NCBI RefSeq assembly: GCF_000315425.1
Contig: NZ_JH992923.1
Span: 1,136,012-1,200,011, forward strand
Origin: Massilia timonae CCUG 45783
GTDB lineage: Bacteria; Pseudomonadota; Gammaproteobacteria; Burkholderiales; Burkholderiaceae_D
Direction: 5' to 3'
DNA length: 64,000 nucleotides
This document shows, piece after piece, positions 28,843 to 39,800 of the stretch. The notes beneath the pieces were generated by a model that was not told the origin of the DNA, made no database searches, and saw nothing but the letters and a program-made list of their open reading frames with translations. A program made the translations under genes and the position numbers. Positions within the stretch are counted from its first letter, which is position 1. Each line of letters begins with the position of its first letter.

Positions 28843-30468
28843 ATGGCCAGCCTCTCTCCACAACTCCTTCCCCCGCTACGAATGGATGCGGGCCGCTACC
28901 GCGAACTCGAAGTCCTCGAGCGCCTGCGCGACTACCTGCCCGAGCGCTTTGAAGTCTTCCACAACATTCCGCTCCATACCCTCCAGGGCGACCGCGACCG
29001 CTACGGCGAAATCGATGTTGCGGTACTGTCGCCCGAGGGCTGCGTGCTGTTGATTGAAGTGAAGGCTGGCCCGGTCCTGCTGCGCAATGGCGATATCTTC
29101 AAGGTCTACGGCGACGGCGAATGCGACGTAGCGCGCCAAGGCCGCCTGCAACGCGTGGCGATGCAGAATCGCCTGCAGGAAGCGGGCCTCGAGACGGTCG
29201 TGTTGAGCTGCCTGGTCCTGCCCGATTACGAACTTGGCGACAGTCAAGTGATCTCGATCCCGCGCGAGCGCATCATCGATGCGACCCGCTATGGCAACAT
29301 GGTGTCGACCGTCCAGGAGTGGTTGCGCGATCTGCATGGCAAGGCAGACCACACTGCCCTGCGCCGCCTGCTGCTCAACCAGTTCGAAGTCACGCCGAAC
29401 CTGGAAGTGATGCGAGACCAGTTGTTTGGCGCGGTGCGGCGCCTGGCGGATGGATTGGCCACCTGGGTTCCGCGCATGGGATCCCCGACCGGCGTCTACC
29501 GCATCCAGGCCACTGCCGGCTCGGGCAAGACCCAGCTGGCCCTGCAATTGCTCGACACGGCCGCTGACGAGGGCTTAAACGCTTACTACGTCTGCTTCAA
29601 CCGCAGCCTGGCGGATCATGTCCGCCGGCTGGCCTCGCCGAAGGTGGATGTGGTCAACTTCCATGAACTCTGCGTCGAGCATCACCGGCGCAGGCATGGC
29701 GACCCGGCGTTCTCGCCGCAGGCATTCGAGCACATGGCCGATGCCTACGTGGCCGCCAGCACGGAATTCGTGCAGAACCTCGACCTGCTGGTCATCGACG
29801 AAGCGCAGGATTTCGACGCAACCTGGGTGGAAAGCCTGTGCAACCGTCTCAAGCCCCACGGCAGGCTGTACGTGCTCGAGGACGATGCACAACGCCTGTA
29901 CCAGCAAGACGGCTTCGAGCTGGGCGACGCGGTGACCGTGCAGTGCAGCGACAATTTCCGCAGCCCCCGCGTGATCTGCGACCTGATTAATGCGCTCGCT
30001 CTGGTGCGGCCGCCAGTGCGGGCCCTTAACCCCTACCGCGGCGAACTGCCCGGCATCCGCACCTACACATCCGAGCAGGAACTGCTGGCACAGACCGAGA
30101 GCGCAGTAGCGGCGCTGCGCGCACGCGGCTTCGCCATCGCCGATATCGCCGTCGTCAGCGGACGCGGCCGTGAAAAGTCGGCATTGTTGAACCGGGTCAC
30201 GATCGGGTCCCATACGACCTGCCGCTTTGCCGGCGAATACGATGCCGCCGGCGAGCCGCGCTGGAGCAAGGGCGAACTGCTGCTCGAATCGGTATACCGC
30301 TACAAGGGCCAGAGCGCCCCGGCCGTGGTCGTGACCGAGATGGACTTCGTCGAACTCGACGACGCAGCGCGGCGCCGCCTGTTCGTCGCCCTGACCCGGG
30401 CCCAGATGGCGATAGAACTGGTCCTCTCGGCCCGGGCGGAGCGCTGCCTGGCTGACGTCCTCGGCTAG
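28843..30468 (+). CDS. NERD-domain UvrD-like helicase
   Basis: 541 residues from ATG 28843; the upstream TTG at 28792 has no ribosome site. N-terminal NERD nuclease-related domain (YGEIDVAVLSPEG then LLIEVKAGP, the D...ExK core), followed by a superfamily-1 helicase with Walker A IQATAGSGKTQLALQLL, motif II LLVIDEAQDFD and C-terminal VYRYKGQSAPAVVV and RLFVALTRAQ. Such nuclease-helicase fusions are common in defence islands and act on DNA. The stop overlaps the convergent 30465 gene by 4 nt. Confidence 0.88.
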   Translation: MASLSPQLLPPLRMDAGRYRELEVLERLRDYLPERFEVFHNIPLHTLQGDRDRYGEIDVAVLSPEGCVLLIEVKAGPVLLRNGDIFKVYGDGECDVARQGRLQRVAMQNRLQEAGLETVVLSCLVLPDYELGDSQVISIPRERIIDATRYGNMVSTVQEWLRDLHGKADHTALRRLLLNQFEVTPNLEVMRDQLFGAVRRLADGLATWVPRMGSPTGVYRIQATAGSGKTQLALQLLDTAADEGLNAYYVCFNRSLADHVRRLASPKVDVVNFHELCVEHHRRRHGDPAFSPQAFEHMADAYVAASTEFVQNLDLLVIDEAQDFDATWVESLCNRLKPHGRLYVLEDDAQRLYQQDGFELGDAVTVQCSDNFRSPRVICDLINALALVRPPVRALNPYRGELPGIRTYTSEQELLAQTESAVAALRARGFAIADIAVVSGRGREKSALLNRVTIGSHTTCRFAGEYDAAGEPRWSKGELLLESVYRYKGQSAPAVVVTEMDFVELDDAARRRLFVALTRAQMAIELVLSARAERCLADVLG

Positions 30469-31355
30469 GCCGCCTGCGACAGCTGCGGCGCGTCGTCCCC
30501 GGGTGCCGGTGCCGTCAGATCGTAGCCCCACATGAAGAGCGCCGCTTCCAGCCTGCGGCTCGCGGCGGCGCCCGAGCCGAACACGGTGCCGGGGTGCTCT
30601 TCCAGCACTGCACGGACGATCCAACTGGCCCGCAGGTTCCACCTGGCGTGGACATGGGGGCGGCTTCCCAGCGTGGGGAAACCGGCAGCCCCAAGCCACG
30701 GGTTGCGCAGTTTGCGCCGCGCGGCCTTGGCATCCTCCTTGGCCGGCATGCAGGGAAACCTCAGGCTTTCCGGAATGCGTTGCCCGCCCTGCTCGCGCAC
30801 CCAGGCGGCGACAAACCATGCCAGTGCCCCTCCTACCCGGCTGTCATAGATGACAAAGTGGTCGAGCAGCAGCGAATACACCTTGGTCATCCCCGCATTG
30901 AAGCGCAAGCCAGCGCCGAGCTCGGCGTCGTCGTCCCCCAGCGCAAGCTGGTCGCGAACGCGTGCCAGACACCGCGCCAGGCCATTCGAGTTCGCGCGCA
31001 GCCAGGCTTCGTTATGCGGCGCTACGCCGCCCCAGCGTACTACTTCCACCGCCGCATCGCACGACGCGGCGTCGTCCCCGCCGGCGACGGCATCGCGCAG
31101 GCGCTCTTGCAAGTCATCCAGCACGGCGGCGTTCTCGGCAAAACTCGTTCCGGCGCAGCGACGCCCGTCGATGCGCCGAAAATTGAATGCCCAGTCGTAG
31201 CGTTCGAACGCCGCGCCGAGATTGGTGAACTGCAACGGCGTCGAGCGGGGTCGGGCATAGCCATGCCCGCGGCGCGAACCCGCCTGTAGCTGCTGGCCCA
31301 TCCAGGCGAGGAAGGGTTTGACGTGCTCGTCGTTCAAATATTCTTGTTTGTGCAT
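30465..31355 (-). CDS. Hypothetical protein, partner of the caspase-like gene
   Basis: 296 residues, family not recognised. The best-conserved-looking part is AGMTKVYSLLLDHFVIYDSRVGGAL in the middle, with many Arg/Trp residues around it. ATG 31355 follows CGGAG. The gene starts 47 nt after the caspase-like gene and is transcribed with it, so it could be that protease's substrate, regulator or effector (inference). Confidence 0.7.
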   Translation of the reverse strand: MHKQEYLNDEHVKPFLAWMGQQLQAGSRRGHGYARPRSTPLQFTNLGAAFERYDWAFNFRRIDGRRCAGTSFAENAAVLDDLQERLRDAVAGGDDAASCDAAVEVVRWGGVAPHNEAWLRANSNGLARCLARVRDQLALGDDDAELGAGLRFNAGMTKVYSLLLDHFVIYDSRVGGALAWFVAAWVREQGGQRIPESLRFPCMPAKEDAKAARRKLRNPWLGAAGFPTLGSRPHVHARWNLRASWIVRAVLEEHPGTVFGSGAAASRRLEAALFMWGYDLTAPAPGDDAPQLSQAA

Positions 31356-31402
31356 GGGCGGCTCCGTAACGGGAGGAAGCGGAGGAGGCTAGACTCGCGG
31401 AT

Positions 31403-32077
31403 TCAGAACAGCTCGTCGCTGACCTCGCGCGGCCGGTAACCTTGGCCTGCAGGCCGGATGACCGCGGTCATCGAATGGCGCAGCGCCACCGGATTTTTTT
31501 TAACATCGTGGCCGATCGTGAAATTGCCGTCGAACAGCGAGAGCGCATCCTTCAGCGTCGCGGTCAGGCAGTCCGGGTCGCGATAATCTTCTTCGTCCAG
31601 GTCGCTCATGGCCGAGAGGATCGCGCAATCTACCAGCGTACCCTCGAGCCATGTGGCGGCCGACGCATAGCCGGCGCACCAGCGGATGGCGCCGCCTTCG
31701 ATGCAGACTTCTATCGTGACCGTATCCGAGCCGGTATAGCAGGCACCAAGCAGTACGCCGGTGATGTTGTAGTCGCGCGAAATGACATTGATGTGGGACA
31801 GCGCTTCCAGCAGGTCGACGCCGCCGATCTTGCGTTTGCTGCCATGGGCCGCAATGTAGACGATGGTGTTACTGTACTGGGTCTTGCACAGGCATTCGAG
31901 CGCCTGCCCGAAACTCTTCTTGTCATAGAAATTCGCATGGAACACTTCCGTGTCCCCGGCGAATTTTGCGACGCCATCCACGAAGGGCAGCACACTGCTG
32001 CGGTTGGCGTCGGCGTCGTCCAGCCCCCAGGGGGACTCGAGCACCAGGATGGCGCGATGGGCGTGTCGTTTGGTCAT
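31403..32077 (-). CDS. Caspase-like (C14/CHAT-fold) cysteine peptidase
   Basis: 224 residues from ATG 32077 (MTKRHAHRAILVLESPWGL) with AAAGAG upstream; the frame extends further but without support. The two catalytic elements of the caspase fold are in order and at the usual spacing: TIVYIAAHGSKRK (His78) and GVLLGACYTGS (Cys113). The protein is little more than the protease domain, so activation must come from a partner. Bacterial caspase-like proteases act as effectors in several anti-phage and cell-death systems. It is downstream of three dynamin-like GTPases but has its own promoter of the TATTTC type. Confidence 0.65.
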   Translation of the reverse strand: MTKRHAHRAILVLESPWGLDDADANRSSVLPFVDGVAKFAGDTEVFHANFYDKKSFGQALECLCKTQYSNTIVYIAAHGSKRKIGGVDLLEALSHINVISRDYNITGVLLGACYTGSDTVTIEVCIEGGAIRWCAGYASAATWLEGTLVDCAILSAMSDLDEEDYRDPDCLTATLKDALSLFDGNFTIGHDVKKNPVALRHSMTAVIRPAGQGYRPREVSDELF

Positions 32078-32157
32078 GTGCTGCTCTTTCGATAATAGCA
32101 AGTTCGATGGAGTGTTGCAGGTTCTGAGTGGCGAACGCCGTATCAGCTCAACATGGC

Positions 32158-32188
32158 ATCTTACCAAAGCAATTTCCGTTAGGAAATA
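32158..32188 (-). promoter_or_regulatory. TATTTC-type shared promoter ahead of the caspase-like gene
   Basis: Minus strand: TATTTC (32188-32183), N5, GGAAAT, N8, TAAGAT (32163-32158). ATTTCC-TAAC-GGAAAT is also a perfect inverted repeat. About 40 positions align with the element before the WYL operon at 42194-42224. Confidence 0.6.
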
Positions 32189-32238
32189 CTATGCACCAAG
32201 CCATGCGTCTTGCATTGCGGATCGCGTGGCGAACTAGC

Positions 32239-34458
32239 CTACGCCAGGACCAGAGCGCGCTCGACGGCCTGCGCAGCCGCGTCGATGCGCTTGAGGGCTG
32301 CCTCCCGGTCCGCCCGCTGCTCGCGCAGGTTCTGTAGGCCGACCTGGATGTCGCGGCTCATGTCGGTCACGAAGCGTTCCGCCGAGCGCTGCAGGCTGGT
32401 CTCGATCTGCTTGATCTTGTCATCGACCTGCCGGCCGATTTCCTTCGCCACGCTCATGATGGCGGCCCGGTGTGCCTGCCTGAGGCCCTCGATCGCGTCA
32501 TCGGACACCTGTCCGGTCCCGAATTGCTTGACGATGTCAGCGGTGAAATCGGTTTTGCCGAAATCGACCAAGGGAATCGTGATCCGACGCAGACTCTTGT
32601 TGATCCCGCTGAGCATCAGCTCGCCATCGAAGTCGGGGCTGCCGGTGTCGAACAGAGCCATCGCCGCCGCGCTGAGGTTGCGGCGCAACTGGTCCAAGTC
32701 GAAAGAGCCACGGATCCGCTCCTGGAAGCGGGCCATGCATTCGTGGGCATAGTGGTCGATCTTCTCGATCGCGTCCTGCACGCTGGCATACACGGTGTCG
32801 ACGTCGCGGTAGCGTGTTTCCCATGTGTGCCCGAAAAACCCGCCGAAGATCGAAACGTCTACCTTGTAGGATTCGCGTTTGGTGCCCTTCACCGATTCGA
32901 TCCGGGCGTAATCGCGCGACAGGCCAGCCAGCTCGTTCTTGAGCATGGCGAACTTTTCCTCGGCCGCGGCAGCCTGTTCGTCGAATACGTCCTCCAGCTT
33001 CAGCCTGCCCTTTTCCAGGCGCGACACCGCCTGCTGCTCGAGGCGTTCGAGTTCGGCCATGGTCCCGCCCTGGATCTGGCGGCGCTGTTCTGCCAGGGCG
33101 CGCCGTGCGTCTTCCAGGCAGCGCTTCACCGTCGTGCGCAGGCTGTCGGCCAGCTGCCGTTCCTTGGCTGCCAGCAGCTCGCGCTTGCGCTCTCCCTGGG
33201 CCACGATCTCATGCGCCAGCAAGGGGATGTTGGACAAGGCTTTCAAGCGCTCGACGTCGAAGCTGATGCCGGTCGAGCGGCACAAGTCCGCGTAGTGGTT
33301 GCAGTCGTCCGGGGACAGCTTGTTGGGGTCCTGGGCCACCAGCCACGCCCACGAGGAGACGAAGCGTGGGCTCCTGCTCTTGAGCTCTTCCAGCAGGCGC
33401 AGGCTGCGTGGCTCGCCGCGTAAGCCCTGCACCTGGCGTGCGAACGCCTCTTTGGCCAGCCCCGACATTTTCCGGTCCAGCAACTGCAGCATGGCCTGGA
33501 GTGTGACATTCTCGCGCTCGTTCGGCGGATAACGCTCGGCGACGCGCGCCGCCTGTCCCGGCAGCTTGCCGTCCTGGCGCAAGGTCAGGTCGCGCTGGGT
33601 ACCGACCAGGAATACCGCCTTTTCCCCCAGCCCCGCTTCAGGGAGCTGCTCCCGGAACACTTGCATGTCGCTGGCGCCGAGGAACTGGCCGAGCGGGGAC
33701 AACAGGAAAATCACGTCGCAACGGGCCAGGTGGGAGCGCGTGATGGCCCCGCGCGATACCACCGGGTCGTTGAAACCCGGCGTGTCGATCACTTCCAGCC
33801 CTCTGAGCCGCTCGTCGTTCAGGTGCAACGTGGTCATCTTGGTGATCGGGGTGTAGCGCCCGCCGGCGCCGACGTAGTCCTGCAGCGCATGCGCCAGCTC
33901 GCCGACGTCCTGCATGCTGTCGATGATCCTGGTCTGGTCGAAATAGGCGCCGGGGTCGAGCCCTTTCTCGCGCGCCTTGCGCACCAGCTCCGCACAGGCG
34001 CTCAAGGCCGGATCGATGTGGCTCTCGATTTCGGCGGGCGTGGGCGCGACCGGCGCTGCGAACGGGCCTTGCGCACTGAGCAAGCGTTCTTCTTCCTGGA
34101 CGTAGCGCGCCGCGTATTCGTCGGCCCTGGCCTGGATCCCGGCCCAGTCCTCGCGGCTGTAGAACCGCACTTCGGCGCGCGACTGGCTGCCATAGACGAT
34201 GCTGGTCAGCGCGGCCGTCATCGGGGTCTCGGCCTTGGGCAGCACGACCTGGTTGAACAGGGCGGCATTGAGGAAGGACGACTTACCGGACTTCATCTGT
34301 CCGATCACTGCGATCCTGAGGTTGCGCCCTTCGTCCCGGACCGATGCCAGGTCCTTGCCGAATTTCTCTTCCATGCCCTGGAGCTGGGCGAGTGGTTCGG
34401 CTTCGAGGGCGTGGACATGCGGGTCGAGCAGTTTGAGGATCTGCTGGAGTTCTTTCAT
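32239..34458 (-). CDS. Dynamin-like GTPase (third of three)
   Basis: 739 residues from ATG 34458 (MKELQQILKLLD). The dynamin-type G domain has P-loop AVIGQMKSGKSSFLN (about 50-64), switch-2 DTPGFNDPV, and GTQRDL in the position of the base-specificity motif. The C-terminal half is helical with probable coiled coil around LEQQAVSRLEKGRLKLEDVF. Bacterial dynamin-like proteins remodel membranes; several protect against phage lysis or membrane damage. It starts 40 nt after the preceding dynamin-Sel1 gene and belongs to its operon. Confidence 0.88.
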   Translation of the reverse strand: MKELQQILKLLDPHVHALEAEPLAQLQGMEEKFGKDLASVRDEGRNLRIAVIGQMKSGKSSFLNAALFNQVVLPKAETPMTAALTSIVYGSQSRAEVRFYSREDWAGIQARADEYAARYVQEEERLLSAQGPFAAPVAPTPAEIESHIDPALSACAELVRKAREKGLDPGAYFDQTRIIDSMQDVGELAHALQDYVGAGGRYTPITKMTTLHLNDERLRGLEVIDTPGFNDPVVSRGAITRSHLARCDVIFLLSPLGQFLGASDMQVFREQLPEAGLGEKAVFLVGTQRDLTLRQDGKLPGQAARVAERYPPNERENVTLQAMLQLLDRKMSGLAKEAFARQVQGLRGEPRSLRLLEELKSRSPRFVSSWAWLVAQDPNKLSPDDCNHYADLCRSTGISFDVERLKALSNIPLLAHEIVAQGERKRELLAAKERQLADSLRTTVKRCLEDARRALAEQRRQIQGGTMAELERLEQQAVSRLEKGRLKLEDVFDEQAAAAEEKFAMLKNELAGLSRDYARIESVKGTKRESYKVDVSIFGGFFGHTWETRYRDVDTVYASVQDAIEKIDHYAHECMARFQERIRGSFDLDQLRRNLSAAAMALFDTGSPDFDGELMLSGINKSLRRITIPLVDFGKTDFTADIVKQFGTGQVSDDAIEGLRQAHRAAIMSVAKEIGRQVDDKIKQIETSLQRSAERFVTDMSRDIQVGLQNLREQRADREAALKRIDAAAQAVERALVLA

Positions 34459-34498
34459 TGGCTTGCGGTGTAATTGTTGTATTGGTAAATGACGAAGT

Positions 34499-36802
34499 TC
34501 ATGCAAACACGCGGTCGCCAAGATCGCACTCGGCGACGAAGCCCTGCTCTTCCGCCAGCTCCATCATGTGCTGCGCGAGGTTACGGTTCTTGCGCACCCC
34601 ATCGCCGGACAGGTAGCACTCGCCCAGGCGGTAGCGGGCCTCGGCGTCGCCCGCCTCGGCAGCCTTCCGGAAGCACTGTACAGCCAGCTCGGGTTCGTCG
34701 GCCTGGTAGTGGCAATATCCGAGGCCGGTGATGGCCGGCACGTGGCCGAGCCGCTCGGCCTTGCGGAACCAGCTCGCCGCGTGCGCGCGGTTCACCGCTA
34801 CGCCCCGCCCGTTCAGGTAGCAGTGGCCGAGGTCGGTCTGCGCCTCGGGATAGTCCTGCTGTGCCGCCAGCCGGAACCACTGCACCGCCAGCGCGTCGTC
34901 TTCCGCGCCCTCCGACCCGTGCAGGTATGCCAGGCCGATGGCATGCTGGGCCGCCGCATAGCCCTGCTCGGCCGCCCTCACCTGCCACTCGCTGGCGGTG
35001 CGGCGGTTCTTCGCGACCCCGCGTCCTTCGATATGGCATACGCCCAGTTCGTACTGCGCCTCGGGATCGCCCGCCTGGGCCGCCCGCTTGAGCCAGGCGA
35101 TCGCCTGCGCCAGGTCGAGCCGTCCCGCCAGCTCCGCCGCATGGCAGGCGTACAGCTTCATCTGCGCACCCACGTGCTCCTGTTCGGCAGCGGCCTGGTA
35201 CCAGCGCAGCGCTGCATCCGGATCGGCGGCTACCCCGTGGCCCGCCAGGTAGCTGTTGCCGAGCACATACTGGGCCTCGGCCAGGCCATGGCCGGCTGCC
35301 TTGCGGCACCAGCTGAAAGCCAGCACCGCGCTGGGAGCGGTTCCCGTCCCCAGCCGGTAGCATTCGGCGACCGCGAGCTGCGCCTGCACGTGCTCATGGC
35401 AGGCGGCATCAAGCAGTAGCGAGAAGGCGGCGGCATGCTGGCCGCGACCCTGGCGGGCACGCAGCGCCTGCACGGCGTCCTGGTACTGCTGCTCGATCGC
35501 GGCCTCGGAACGGGCGTCGGCCAACGAGATGGCATCCATCGCCGCCGCCAGGGCGGTGTCGAGCGAACGCGCGAATTCGTCCAGGCTGTCGATGCGGGCG
35601 GCTAGTGCGCGCTGGCCTGCGCGGCGCGCGCCGAGCAGGCGCCCGATACCGGCATTGGTGTCCGCGGACAGCTGCTCGGCCACGAGCCAGAACGCGTTGA
35701 GCAGTACCAGCTCCTCGCGTCCCGCCGCCACCTGTTCCTGCAGGTCCTCGCGCAGCCTGTCCATGACCCGGGCGGCAGTGCGCCGCTTGTTCGTCAGGCG
35801 CGGCTGCAGGTCGAGCGCATCGAGCCAATGACTGATATCCGAGCCGCCCGCCATCCGGCCTTGAATATATCCCTGCGGCGCCGCCCATGCCATTACCCCG
35901 GCACAAGCGATGCAGGCATTGGCGGCCGCGCTTTCCACGGCGCGCATCAGGCCCGGCAGTGCGGACGCCGCCTGCAGGTCGGCCTGGGTGAGAACGAAGT
36001 ACACCGGGCGCGGGTGCTGCAGCGAACGCAGGAAGCGGATGTCATCGCTGCGCAGCGTGCCGTTGCCGGCATTGACCAGCCAGACAACATGGTCGGCCTG
36101 GCGCAAGTGCTGGCGCGCGATCTCCTCGTCGGTCAAGGAATGCGTTTCGCCCTCGGGTTTGTCGTAGCCTGGCGTATCCATCAGCACCAGGTTATTCCAG
36201 CGCATCGCGGGTTGCTGAATGACGAGGAGCTTGATCAGGTGCGCCAGTCCAAAGGTGTCACCATCGCCTGCCCTGTACTGGCGGTCGAAGCCGTGTGCCA
36301 GCGCCTGCAGCTCCTCCTCGTTGACCGGCACCATCCGGTTCATCATGTTGCGCGCCCGCACCGCCGGGCCGCCGTCGGACAGGCAGGTCGGAATCGCGGT
36401 GGTCGGCCCAAGGCCCTCAGGGAGCATTGACATGCCCAGCAGGGTATTCAGGAAACGCGACTTGCCCGCGCTGAAGCCGCCGCCGATGCCTACCGTGATC
36501 TTGTTGGCCAGGTCGGGAAACAGCACCAGTTCCTCGACCGAGTCGACGATCGCCGCCAGTTCGCGTTCCCCCGCCATCGCCGCCGGGCCGCGGTCCGGAG
36601 CCACGGAGGCGAAGTCCTCCTGCACCAGCTTGCGCAATTGCGCCAATGCGTCCGCCGCCGCCGAGACGGTGAGGGGCGCGGCCAGCAGGCGCGCGATCAG
36701 GCCCATCGCAGCGGCCGGATCGGCAAGATAGGGATTGGCGTCCTCGGCTTCCACTTCGTCGAGCAGGTCGTCGGGGATGACGATGTCGTGCAGGTTCATC
36801 AT
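34499..36802 (-). CDS. Dynamin-like GTPase fused to Sel1 repeats (second of three)
   Basis: 767 residues. P-loop VGIGGGFSAGKSRFLNTLLG (about 104-123) and LVLMDTPGYDKPEGE form a dynamin-type G domain. From about residue 430 to 750 there are tandem Sel1-type TPR repeats of about 36 residues (for example AQYVLGNSYLAGHGV and AQYELGVCHIEGRGV), a protein-interaction module unusual on a dynamin. The start overlaps the stop of the patatin-dynamin gene (ATGA), so translation is coupled. Confidence 0.88.
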   Translation of the reverse strand: MMNLHDIVIPDDLLDEVEAEDANPYLADPAAAMGLIARLLAAPLTVSAAADALAQLRKLVQEDFASVAPDRGPAAMAGERELAAIVDSVEELVLFPDLANKITVGIGGGFSAGKSRFLNTLLGMSMLPEGLGPTTAIPTCLSDGGPAVRARNMMNRMVPVNEEELQALAHGFDRQYRAGDGDTFGLAHLIKLLVIQQPAMRWNNLVLMDTPGYDKPEGETHSLTDEEIARQHLRQADHVVWLVNAGNGTLRSDDIRFLRSLQHPRPVYFVLTQADLQAASALPGLMRAVESAAANACIACAGVMAWAAPQGYIQGRMAGGSDISHWLDALDLQPRLTNKRRTAARVMDRLREDLQEQVAAGREELVLLNAFWLVAEQLSADTNAGIGRLLGARRAGQRALAARIDSLDEFARSLDTALAAAMDAISLADARSEAAIEQQYQDAVQALRARQGRGQHAAAFSLLLDAACHEHVQAQLAVAECYRLGTGTAPSAVLAFSWCRKAAGHGLAEAQYVLGNSYLAGHGVAADPDAALRWYQAAAEQEHVGAQMKLYACHAAELAGRLDLAQAIAWLKRAAQAGDPEAQYELGVCHIEGRGVAKNRRTASEWQVRAAEQGYAAAQHAIGLAYLHGSEGAEDDALAVQWFRLAAQQDYPEAQTDLGHCYLNGRGVAVNRAHAASWFRKAERLGHVPAITGLGYCHYQADEPELAVQCFRKAAEAGDAEARYRLGECYLSGDGVRKNRNLAQHMMELAEEQGFVAECDLGDRVFA

Positions 36803-39800
36803 GCCTCGGCGCCCTCACTGGCGGCGACGTCGCGCAAGCGGTCGAGCGCCGCCGTAGCACGGGCCTGCAGGTCGGCCTTCTTTGCCACATGTTCCTGCAG
36901 CAAGGCTTCGATGCGCCCCATTTGCTCGCGCTCCGAATCGAGCCGCGCCCGGAGCGGCGCGTCCAGGCCATCGAGCGCGGCGCGCCCCTGTGCCTCCAGC
37001 AGGGCGCCAGCCTGCATCTCGACCTGCCCGCAGATCAGCTCGATCGCTTCGGCCGCATGGTCCTCGGCCGACACGCGTTGTCCCTTGCCGATCAGAAAGT
37101 GACCAAGCAGGCCACCGAGCGCTGCACCGATCAGGGTACCGAGGCCCGGCAACACCGATCCTGCCGCCGCGCCGAACAGTGCGGCCGAACCGCCGATGCC
37201 GGCGACCGGCGCCGCCGCGCCCAGCAAGGCCCCGGCGGTCGCACCGGCGCCCGCCCTGGCGGCGCCCGCGGCCAGGTCCGACAATCCGGACTTGTGCCCG
37301 CCTTCCGCGCCGGCGCCGGCGCCGAGGTCGAGCGTACCGATCTGGCCGATGTCGACGTCATGCGCGAGCACGCGGGCCAGGCGTTCGAGGCGCACCGTGA
37401 AATGGGTGCGCGTGGCAAGCTCGAAGGCATTCTGCGCATCGGCCAGCACCAGGCTGCGGAACTCCTGCTCGGCGGCGATACGCTCCGCGTAGGCCGATCG
37501 GCGATTGCGCATGAAACTGCGCACGTCGGCCACGACGGCGCGTGCGACGATACCGGTGCAGTCCGCCAGGAACGCCTGTTCCTCGCGGCGGAAACGGTCA
37601 TCTAGGCTTTCCATGGCGGCCCCGATCTGCGCCATGCGCTCGCGCAGCGCGGCGTCGTCCGGCGCGCCGAGGGTCTGGGCCAGCAGTTGCCGGGCGCGCT
37701 GCACCAGCGCCTCGACCAGCGGGCCGTGACGGCGCACGAACAGTCCTGTCTTGCTGCGGTCGACGTGGGCCAGGAGGTCGTCGAAGCCGGCCAGGTTGCG
37801 CTCCTTTGCCGAACACCCGCGCACCAGCTGGTCCTTCGCCAGCCCAGCCTGCTCGGCCAGGCTGCGCTGCAGCGCTTCACGCTCGCTCGCGTTGTTCAGG
37901 TCTTCCTGACAGACCAGCAGGGAAAACGCCTGTCCCAGCTGCTTCTGGCGCTGCACGAACGCGCGCTCTTCGTTGCCGACCTGCCCGCGGTTGGCGCACA
38001 GGATGAACAGCACGCCGTCGCCAAGGTAATGGGCCAGGGCCGTGTCGTGGTCGATGTTGACCGATCCGATGCCGGGCGTGTCGACCACGACTAGGTCGGG
38101 ATAACGCTCCAGTGCCGGCATGTCCAGGTGGCGTTCGACATGCAAGATGCGGCGACCGTGCGCGAATGCGGCGAGACGGCTTTCGGTCATGTAGGGTTCG
38201 GGAAATTCCTCGCGCGCCGGCACCGATTCCGGCGCCACCGCTGCCCAGCAGACGACCAGCTTTTCCTGGTTCGGCGCCGCGCGGTGGAATTCGACCGGCG
38301 CCGAGGTGCATGCGCCGAGGTCGATCTCCTGCACTTCGCGGTCGAGCCAGCTGTTGATGAGGGTGGATTTGCCGGCACTGAACTTGCCGACCAGGGGCAC
38401 CTTCAGGCGGAAACCCTCGATCGCCGAACGTACCGGCGCCATCTCGCGCCGGAAGGCCGGCGGCAACAGGCCGTCCTTGACCAGGTCTTCCAGGACGTCG
38501 AGCTGGCCGGCCCATGCCGCCTTCAGTGCCGTCATCTCGCTGCCATGCTTGACCGGAGCCAGTCCTGCCGCGCGCATGTGATACAGCATTTCGACCAGGA
38601 GGTCCCACGCCTTCAGTTCGGTATCGGGACCATAGTCCCAGCTTGCCACGGCATGCTCCACGCCGCCGGCCGTGCGCTGGTTGCGCAGGTCGAGCAGCCA
38701 GGCGGCTGCGCCGCGCGGGTGCGCGGCCGACGGCCCGGTCACCAGGCCGGTCGTCAAGGTGCCTGCGCTCTCGCGGTCTTCCAGCAGGTCTTGGAAGAAG
38801 CTGCCAACCCTCAGCGTCGCTTCGCCCAGTTCGGCGCGATAGCACATCTCGTGTGCGCTCATGAGCTCGTCCAGGCTCCACGCGCCTTCCGTACGATGGA
38901 AGAAGTCGTTCGCCAGCGTGACCAGCCGCAGCGTCACGGGAAGCTGGGCAAGGCGGCGTCCGCGGTAGCGCGGCACGCTGGTATGCGCCAGCCAGCTCAG
39001 CAGGCGTCCCTGGCGTTCCAGGCGCTCCACGCGCTCGTCCACCTGCATCAGGCGGTCGCGCAGTTTTCCGTACACCTGCGCCATCGAACGATAGACCCGT
39101 TCCAGGTCCTCGTTGTGGCGCTGGCCCTGCCGGGCCATCTCCTGCAGCGCGTCCTGCACCCGGTTCTTCAACACGCAGCTGAACTCCAGGCTCAAGGCGC
39201 CCTGCTTCTGCACCGCGTTCACCAGGCGCAAGAGTGCATACTGCCCCTCCGCCAGGGCCAGCTCGTTGTCGGCCGAGAGCTTCTGGGTACGCCCGGTCAG
39301 GGCCCCGACCAGGCGCGACAGCATGCCTTCGTCGCGCAGGGCGCCGGCGCGGCCGGCGACCGGAGCGAGCGCCGCAATGGCGTCCAGCACGCCCTCTTCC
39401 ACGGCCTTGCGGTCCTTTCCGCAGCGGGCCAGGAACTGGTCGACGCCGGTGTGGATGCGCTCGCGGTCGAGCTGGGACAGCAGGGCTTCGCCGGCGAGCG
39501 CGAAGGCCGACCGTGGCGCACCGTCTAGCGCAGTGTCCGCATCTGTCGCTTCGTCCGCGACGCCGAGCGGACGGTCGAAACGGTCGTCCGCGACGATCCT
39601 GTCGAAATCGGCGATCTTGCCAATGGTCGCGCCGTGCGCTGTGTCGACGCCCCCGATGGCGCTGTGGTTTTCCGCGTCGCGTGCGGCATTGCGCGCCACC
39701 TCGTCCCACAACTGCTGGTAGCGCTCGCCGGTGTCGAGGTACTTCTCGAGATGGCGCAGGATGGCCTTGGCGTCGGCATAACCCTGTTCCATGCGCCCTG